Below are positions 57,498 through 61,646 of a DNA stretch of 61,646 nucleotides, piece by piece. Each line of letters begins with the position of its first letter. The stretch's first letter is position 1. The notes below the pieces were generated by a model. That model did no database searches. It saw only the letters and a program-made list of their open reading frames with translations, and was not told the DNA's origin. This stretch comes from Candidatus Kutchimonas denitrificans (lineage in GTDB: Bacteria; Gemmatimonadota; Gemmatimonadetes; Palauibacterales; KS3-K002): contig JAACAK010000137.1 in NCBI GenBank assembly GCA_011774835.1, positions 1-61,646 on the forward strand. The letters run 5' to 3'. A program made the translations under genes and the position numbers.

Positions 57498-58266
57498 CTA
57501 CTCTTGGCTCGAGGCAATCTCAGCGGCTAGTGCTTGTCGGTCCACCCGGGTCCCACCACGGATGACCGCCACGATGTCTCGAGTCGCCAGGATGTCGATC
57601 GTCGGATCGCCGCGCACCAGCATCAAGTCTGCCCTCAGCCCCGGAGCAATGCGGCCTCTATCGTCGAGGCCGAACTGGTCTGCCGGCCGCGAGGTTGCCG
57701 CAGCCAGAGCCTCCGTCGGCGTAAGCCCCGCCCGCACGAGTAGCTCGAGCTCCCGATGCGTGCTCAGGCCATGCGCCGTGCCAGCGTTGCTCACATCGGT
57801 CCCAGCGAGGACGATGACGCCAGCCTCAGGTGACCGGGGTCGTGGCCATGCGGAAGTCCGCAAGGTCGGTGCGCTGGCCCGCCTTCAGGTCTTCCCTGAG
57901 CTCCGCCCGTAGCTCGGGGGGCAGGAACGTGTAGCGATCGAGCTCGGTCGTGACGCCGAAGACGAGCGCTTGCCGGAGCTCTCGCTCGAGTGCTATGTGC
58001 GTATGAGCATCGATGAGCCCGGGGAGCAGCGTGCAGTCTTCGCAGTGAACAACTTCGACTCCCTCACTCGCTGGCGGCGCATCCTGAATGGCGAGAATCC
58101 GATCGTTTCTGAGTAGCACCGTCGACGCGCTGAGGAGCTTCTCGCCGTCGAAGACGCGCGCCCCTTGAATCGCGAGCGTCGGCGGCTCGCCGTCGACGGA
58201 AGGCGCCGGCCGCTCCGATGAACATCCCAGAAGCACGATAGCAAGCAGGGGGGCAACCCATCTCAT
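57498..58266 (-). pseudogene. Cassette gene remnant: amidohydrolase with internal deletion
   Basis: The upstream part (58266 down to about 57826) encodes a lipoprotein start (LLAIVLLGCSS), the amidohydrolase beginning VFDGEKLLSASTVL and the metal motif LIDAHTHIALERE. It then breaks; the downstream part (from about 57840 to 57498, another frame) holds the late barrel motif VLAGTDVSNAGTAHG, RELELLVRAGLTPTEALAAAT and the usual C terminus. The middle barrel with further metal ligands is missing, so the product is almost surely non-functional. ATG at 58264-58266. Confidence 0.82.
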
Positions 58267-58372
58267 GATGGCTCCTCCATCCGACCAGGAAATCGATCGG
58301 TGCCAGTGCGGACCGGAATACGAAATGCTGTCACGGACCGACGACCTCCCTGGTTGGTGAGCTATTCGCCTC

Positions 58373-58404
58373 TGCGTTAGGCCCGCTGCAAACGCTTGTT
58401 AGGC
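58373..58404 (-). other. attC half site D
   Basis: GTTAGGC at 58398-58404 is preceded by GCCCGCTGCAAACGCTT, identical to the right-hand arm of site G apart from its start. A second GTTAGGC core lies only 22 bp away (58376-58382), and the matching left half with RYYYAAC was not found to 58260. The site is probably truncated or a hybrid. Confidence 0.6.
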
Positions 58405-58410
58405 GGCCAA

Positions 58411-59004
58411 CTAGGATCCTGGCTTGCCAGTGGCAACCCACGCCTCCCGCAACTCGTGCACAATATCCACTGCGGATCGAGTCCAGCGGGGAGTACCAGT
58501 CGAATCGACTATCACGGCAAGGGCCTCGGGATGTTGTTCCCGCACCCACCTACGGAACGGTTCGGAGCGACCGTTTAACTCCATCAGACTCGGCGAGGGC
58601 GCCCAGGGTTCTTTCTTCACTACCAGGCCTTCCTCAAAAACGTAGCGAGCATGAGTAATCAACGAGTCAGGGCCGTAAGCGCGGGTGGCATCGCTCCGTT
58701 CAACCAAGGTGCACTCAACGGTGTCACCTCGGACAACTACTTCGCGCGCTTCCAACACGGTGTGATTGACCAGATCAGCGTAGTGTGGACGTAGAGCCTC
58801 TTCCTTACCCACCAGGGTCCATGGGCCCAATTGCCACACAATATCATCCGCAGTCATACGTTCCAATGTCTCGAGGTCGTGCGCGTTACTGGCAGCGATA
58901 TAGCGCTCAAAGATTTCCGCCGTCGATGGCGCCTGGTCAGAGCACGCCAAACCTATTGCTGTAATGTGACAGATCACCAGCAGCTTGCTTAGCGGTTTGG
59001 TCAA
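58411..59004 (-). CDS. Cassette gene: SnoaL/NTF2-like lipoprotein
   Basis: A 197-residue exported protein with a signal ending LACSD (possible lipoprotein Cys20). EIFERYIAASNAHDLETLERMTADDIVWQL is typical of the SnoaL-like/NTF2-like cone fold, followed by HYADLVNHT and VVRGDTVECTLVERSD. The tail past residue 150 is not recognised. No catalytic claim is possible for this fold alone. The TTG start has AAGGAG six bases upstream. It sits between attC half site D and site E. Confidence 0.78.
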   Translation of the reverse strand: MTKPLSKLLVICHITAIGLACSDQAPSTAEIFERYIAASNAHDLETLERMTADDIVWQLGPWTLVGKEEALRPHYADLVNHTVLEAREVVVRGDTVECTLVERSDATRAYGPDSLITHARYVFEEGLVVKKEPWAPSPSLMELNGRSEPFRRWVREQHPEALAVIVDSTGTPRWTRSAVDIVHELREAWVATGKPGS

Positions 59005-59026
59005 TCCACTCTCCTTCTGGGTGGCC

Positions 59027-59137
59027 GCCTAAGGGTGTGCGTTTCAGCGGCGCCATGAGGAACCCGACGCCGCTACGAACAACATACACATGAATCTACC
59101 CGAACCGTGAGCGCCCGCTGGCAAACGCTTGTTAGGC
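59027..59137 (-). other. attC site E
   Basis: Ends are GCCTAAG (59027-59033, one base off the core) and GTTAGGC (59131-59137), 111 bp. Inner arms TGCGTTTCAGCGGCGCC and GAGCGCCCGCTGGCAAACGC pair, with extra bases on the high-coordinate side. It is closely related to site G. The GNAT fragment's stop TAA lies in its core. Confidence 0.85.
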
Positions 59138-59400
59138 AGCGAGTCGCAATTCCATGATTACGACATCCTGAGCTCGATACTGGCATCGCTCAACAACGGA
59201 CCAGCCAAGGCGAGCGTATAAGTGTTGCTGATCGGGCGTGTACAGATATAGGTGCTCGACAGCGAGCTGCCTCGCTTCGTCTGCGGCTCGGTTTGCCAAC
59301 GCCGATCCGAATCCCTGCCGCCGATATTCAGGCACCAATTGTGAGAACGAACGGGGTCGGGCGTGCGCTTATCGCCGGTGTCAGGTTCATCGGCGTGTTA
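59132..59400 (-). pseudogene. Cassette gene remnant: truncated GNAT acetyltransferase
   Basis: Only the C-terminal half of a GNAT domain remains: SQLVPEYRRQGFGSALANRA is motif A (acetyl-CoA loop R-R-Q-G-F-G), followed by HLYLYTPDQQHLYARLGW and a terminal ELRLAA. The frame is open up to a TAA within the half site F (59398-59400), with no start codon other than an internal TTG at 59338. The N-terminal half is missing, so the remnant is unlikely to be active. Confidence 0.75.
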
Positions 59401-59403
59401 GGT
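59397..59403 (-). other. attC half site F
   Basis: A single core GTTAGGT (ACCTAAC on the - strand) 35-40 bases past the stop of the TlpA-like gene, where an attC would be expected. The other half and the first part of the next cassette gene (GNAT) are missing. This suggests a deletion that removed both. Confidence 0.45.
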
Positions 59404-59437
59404 CGGCGAGGATCACAGAGCGTCACCTGTTCAACTC

Positions 59438-60805
59438 TCATGGGGCGCGACTTGTCAGGTGCATGCGCAGGGTTACGAGGAGACTATCGCCTCGAACTGC
59501 CGAGCCCTGCGCCACGATCGTCCGGTCGGGATCAATCAGGTACGTAGTGGGGAATCCGACAACACGATATGCACTCGGTATGGGATCTTCCCTCGCCTGA
59601 TAGATATGTGGCCACAGCAGACGATGCTCGCGTATGGCTCGATGTACGTCCGCCAACTGCTCGGCCTCCACGACCCCCACGATGGCTAGTCCACCGTCCT
59701 CCCCGAATTCCTCGTGTGCACCTCTGAGATAGGCGAACTCTCGCTGGCTGTAGACGCACCATGGGGCCCAGAAGTGAAGGAGCACGAATCTACCGCGGAG
59801 GTTCTCAAGCCCGAGCGAGTCCCCCGCAAGTGTGACGCCGGTGAATTCTGGTGCGGCGTTGCCAGCCCGGAGCGCCAACCGGGGTAGCACCGTCGAGTCG
59901 ACAGCAGCTAATCGAAGGCTGGAACCGTCCACCCTGAGTTCTTCAATGCGCCAGCCGGTCCCCCCAATGTTGAACGGCATGCCGATCGAATACGATTCAA
60001 GTCCGGTCGGATCTGGATCGAAGCGCCCGTCCAAATTGACATCCACGTAGAAGAACTCGTACCTGCCGAACCGGAAAAGCGTCCTAAAACCCAGGGCCAC
60101 GGGATACTCTTGGCCCCGAACTGTCCAGGATCCCACGGGGTGAACTTGGATATACCAATCCAGCTGATGGGCCTTTGCACCCTCGGGCAAGAAGAACCTC
60201 ACGGGAATCGAGCGCTGGCCCCGAATCCCAGCCTCGAAATAGTCCACCTTCACGTTGGCTTCTACGCTCCGCCCGGAGAACGATCGGCTCCCGAGCACCA
60301 CCTTGTCGGGAAGAAGGATTCGTGGCTCCTCGTCTGCAAGGTCTTCGTCGTTGTCGGTATCGGGCACTAGCATGAGCTGGCCGCTCTGGTTCCTGCCGAC
60401 CGCAACCGTGAGGATGACGTCGACCCATTGCCTCGTAAGCACGGTAGAGTCGATGTGTGTGGAGATTCGGTTGTAGAGCTTCGCCGAGATATCTCCAGCG
60501 TGAAGCGACTGGAAGAAGTACTGGTGACTGTCCACGAAATCGTGCAGCAAGTGCACGTCATGAAGCGTGTCGGGCACACCACGCACGGGGCCGTCTTCAC
60601 GGATCGGGAAGATTGCCATCCCGGGATTGAACGTTCCGGCGGGAGTTAGCGGTAACAGTCGTTCCGCTGAGGAGGCCAAGGTGAACTCGATCTGCTCTTC
60701 CGACATTTGATTCCTCACCCTGCGACTGCCCTGACATCCGGTCGCATGGGCTGCCGAGAGCAAGACGAGGGCCGCTAGGAAAGTGCTGGAACGGGTTTGG
60801 GACAT
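59438..60805 (-). CDS. Cassette gene: TlpA/thioredoxin-like lipoprotein
   Basis: A 455-residue exported protein. The signal ends ATGCQGS (lipoprotein-like). A long N-terminal part (about 40-300) with beta-rich segments is of unknown function; it contains DVNLDGRFDPDPTG, a calcium-like loop. The C-terminal part is a TlpA-type thioredoxin domain: AAPEFTGVTLAGDSLGLENL, HFWAPWCVYSQREFAYL, and FPTTYLIDPD (cis-Pro). The active site is CVYS rather than CxxC, so it has one thiol. The ATG at 60805 follows GGAGGAG; an in-frame ATG nine codons earlier is unlikely. Confidence 0.83.
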   Translation of the reverse strand: MSQTRSSTFLAALVLLSAAHATGCQGSRRVRNQMSEEQIEFTLASSAERLLPLTPAGTFNPGMAIFPIREDGPVRGVPDTLHDVHLLHDFVDSHQYFFQSLHAGDISAKLYNRISTHIDSTVLTRQWVDVILTVAVGRNQSGQLMLVPDTDNDEDLADEEPRILLPDKVVLGSRSFSGRSVEANVKVDYFEAGIRGQRSIPVRFFLPEGAKAHQLDWYIQVHPVGSWTVRGQEYPVALGFRTLFRFGRYEFFYVDVNLDGRFDPDPTGLESYSIGMPFNIGGTGWRIEELRVDGSSLRLAAVDSTVLPRLALRAGNAAPEFTGVTLAGDSLGLENLRGRFVLLHFWAPWCVYSQREFAYLRGAHEEFGEDGGLAIVGVVEAEQLADVHRAIREHRLLWPHIYQAREDPIPSAYRVVGFPTTYLIDPDRTIVAQGSAVRGDSLLVTLRMHLTSRAP

Positions 60806-60876
60806 GTCTCCTCCGAACAGTTCCTTGATCATAGCATGAAGGAGCGCCGTGCTGGTGTGTCGCTACCCAGAGGGCG

Positions 60877-60988
60877 GCCTAACGGTTCTGCGTTGCAGCG
60901 GCGCCACGAGGAACATGACGCCGCCACGAACATCATACAGAAGAATCCACTCCGATCCATGAGCGCCCGCTGCAAACGCTTGTTAGGC
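60877..60988 (-). other. attC site G
   Basis: Ends are GCCTAAC (60877-60883) and GTTAGGC (60982-60988), 112 bp. Inner arms GCGTTGCAGCGGCGCC and GCGCCCGCTGCAAACGC pair with extra bases on the high-coordinate side. Closely related to site E. It follows the partial unknown gene at the right edge. Confidence 0.87.
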
Positions 60989-61007
60989 CGCTGACCACAG
61001 TGCTGTC

Positions 61008-61646
61008 CTAGCAGCCGGATGTACGAAGTGCGGCAGCCTTTACAACGAGGCTGTCGCTACCTGCAGGAGAAGACAAGAACAAAGTATATCGACTTCCCAC
61101 ATAGTCCTCGCTGAGGTCATAGACTAGGTCGAGGCGGCCGTCCCTGTCGATGTCACCCGCCCACAGGAGATGGGGACCTGCTGCTGTCGCCAGTCGGAAC
61201 GTGGCTATTACCTGGCGCATCTCCTGGTTGATAGTTCGCCCATAGAGCTGGAGTTGGTAGTTCGCGACCAACGTCTCATTGTTATCTTCGAACGCCGTGC
61301 CGTAAGCGCTAATCGAATATACACCTCTTCCGTCAAGCGGGAGTCCGTGCCTCTGACCTGGATAGAGGAATAGGTGGCCGAAAAACGCTACCTCAATCGG
61401 TCCCGGGCCAACGTGCTCGATGCCCTGAATCAGAAAGACCGGATCCTCCGGTTGGTTGACTGAAACCCTGGTAACTTGAGGCATGCAACCTCGCGGGGTC
61501 GCGATGGTGTCCACCATGACTTCAGATTGACGGAGTTCCCAACCGGTGTCCGTATGGTACAGGCCAAGCATGACGTCATTGAGGTAAGCGAACGATCTTT
61601 CGCCACCGTAATCCTGTGTTTTGACCAGATGAACTCGCGACGGAGC
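61008..61646 (-). CDS. Cassette gene, partial: hypothetical protein with calcium-loop-like motif
   Basis: The frame is open through the right edge of the window (it reads without stop from 61646), so the start is not seen; an internal ATG at 61571 is probably not the start. Visible features are HLLWAGDIDRDGRLDLVYDL, a DxDxDG-like calcium loop seen in FG-GAP/VCBS-type or dockerin-like proteins, and many beta-type segments (FGHLFLYPGQRHGLPLDG, YSISAYGTAF). The TlpA-like cassette gene also carries a similar D-x-N-x-D-G loop. Function unknown. It precedes site G. Confidence 0.7.
   Translation of the reverse strand, partial: APSRVHLVKTQDYGGERSFAYLNDVMLGLYHTDTGWELRQSEVMVDTIATPRGCMPQVTRVSVNQPEDPVFLIQGIEHVGPGPIEVAFFGHLFLYPGQRHGLPLDGRGVYSISAYGTAFEDNNETLVANYQLQLYGRTINQEMRQVIATFRLATAAGPHLLWAGDIDRDGRLDLVYDLSEDYVGSRYTLFLSSPAGSDSLVVKAAALRTSGC

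Noticed and set aside
55700..61000. Insertion-sequence or transposon ends
   Set aside because: The recurrent GCCTAAC/GTTAGGC elements are paired, each behind a gene, and no transposase frame exists; attC sites explain them better.

Overview
The window is a high-GC bacterial chromosome segment. No rRNA, tRNA or CRISPR array was seen. Several protein types together suggest a Gemmatimonadota-like organism: a membrane-anchored TPR protein with an N-terminal MFDIKQLIHEVHRR-type lead, amidohydrolase-TPR and GH172-type lipoproteins, a YtxJ-like thiol protein and tandem CxxC proteins. This is inferred from protein style, not from a marker gene.

Layout. 1-3.8 kb: a partial LolD/MacB-type ABC ATPase, a short-chain dehydrogenase, an alpha/beta hydrolase and a rhomboid protease. 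3.9-29.4 kb: a very large trehalose/alpha-glucan gene cluster. A + strand operon encodes a beta-phosphoglucomutase-like HAD protein, trehalose-6-phosphatase and a GH65 phosphorylase. A convergent - strand run, in transcription order, encodes OtsA, GlgE, TreS-maltokinase, TreZ, GlgX, GlgB, MalQ, TreY and, after a 207-nt gap, glycogen phosphorylase. A separate TreT-type glycosyltransferase gene with a convincing terminator lies just upstream of otsA. Most junctions in the run are ATGA overlaps or gaps of a few bases. The cluster encodes OtsAB, TreYZ, TreS and TreT routes to or from trehalose, the GlgE route from trehalose to glucan, and glucan branching, debranching and phosphorolysis, as expected for a desiccation- or osmotic-stress carbon store.

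29.4-44.3 kb: mixed housekeeping and envelope genes (OsmC, NHL-like protein, ICMT-like methyltransferase, TPR protein, acyl-CoA synthetase, two DinB proteins flanking a renalase-like flavoprotein, UbiA prenyltransferase, M28 peptidase, serine hydrolase). 36.3-47.7 kb also contains four paralogous genes (one alone, three in tandem) for an unrecognised family: a four-cysteine zinc-ribbon head, a very conserved linker, usually one membrane helix, a variable beta-rich part and a conserved helical tail. 47.8-54.8 kb: DUF429 protein, YtxJ-like protein, GH172/DUF2961 lipoprotein, amidohydrolase-TPR fusion, then a group of small Cys-pair proteins.

54.8-61.6 kb: lower-GC DNA organised as an integron gene-cassette array. 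Seven cassette genes or remnants, all on the - strand, are separated by five paired attC-like sites (111-141 bp) and two half sites. Several stop codons lie inside the attC core (GYCTAAC). Orientation predicts that the integrase and attI lie beyond the right edge. Cassette cargo includes a PD-(D/E)XK-like nuclease, an ICMT-like methyltransferase, an internally deleted amidohydrolase, a SnoaL-like lipoprotein, a truncated GNAT enzyme, a TlpA-like lipoprotein and a partial unknown protein.
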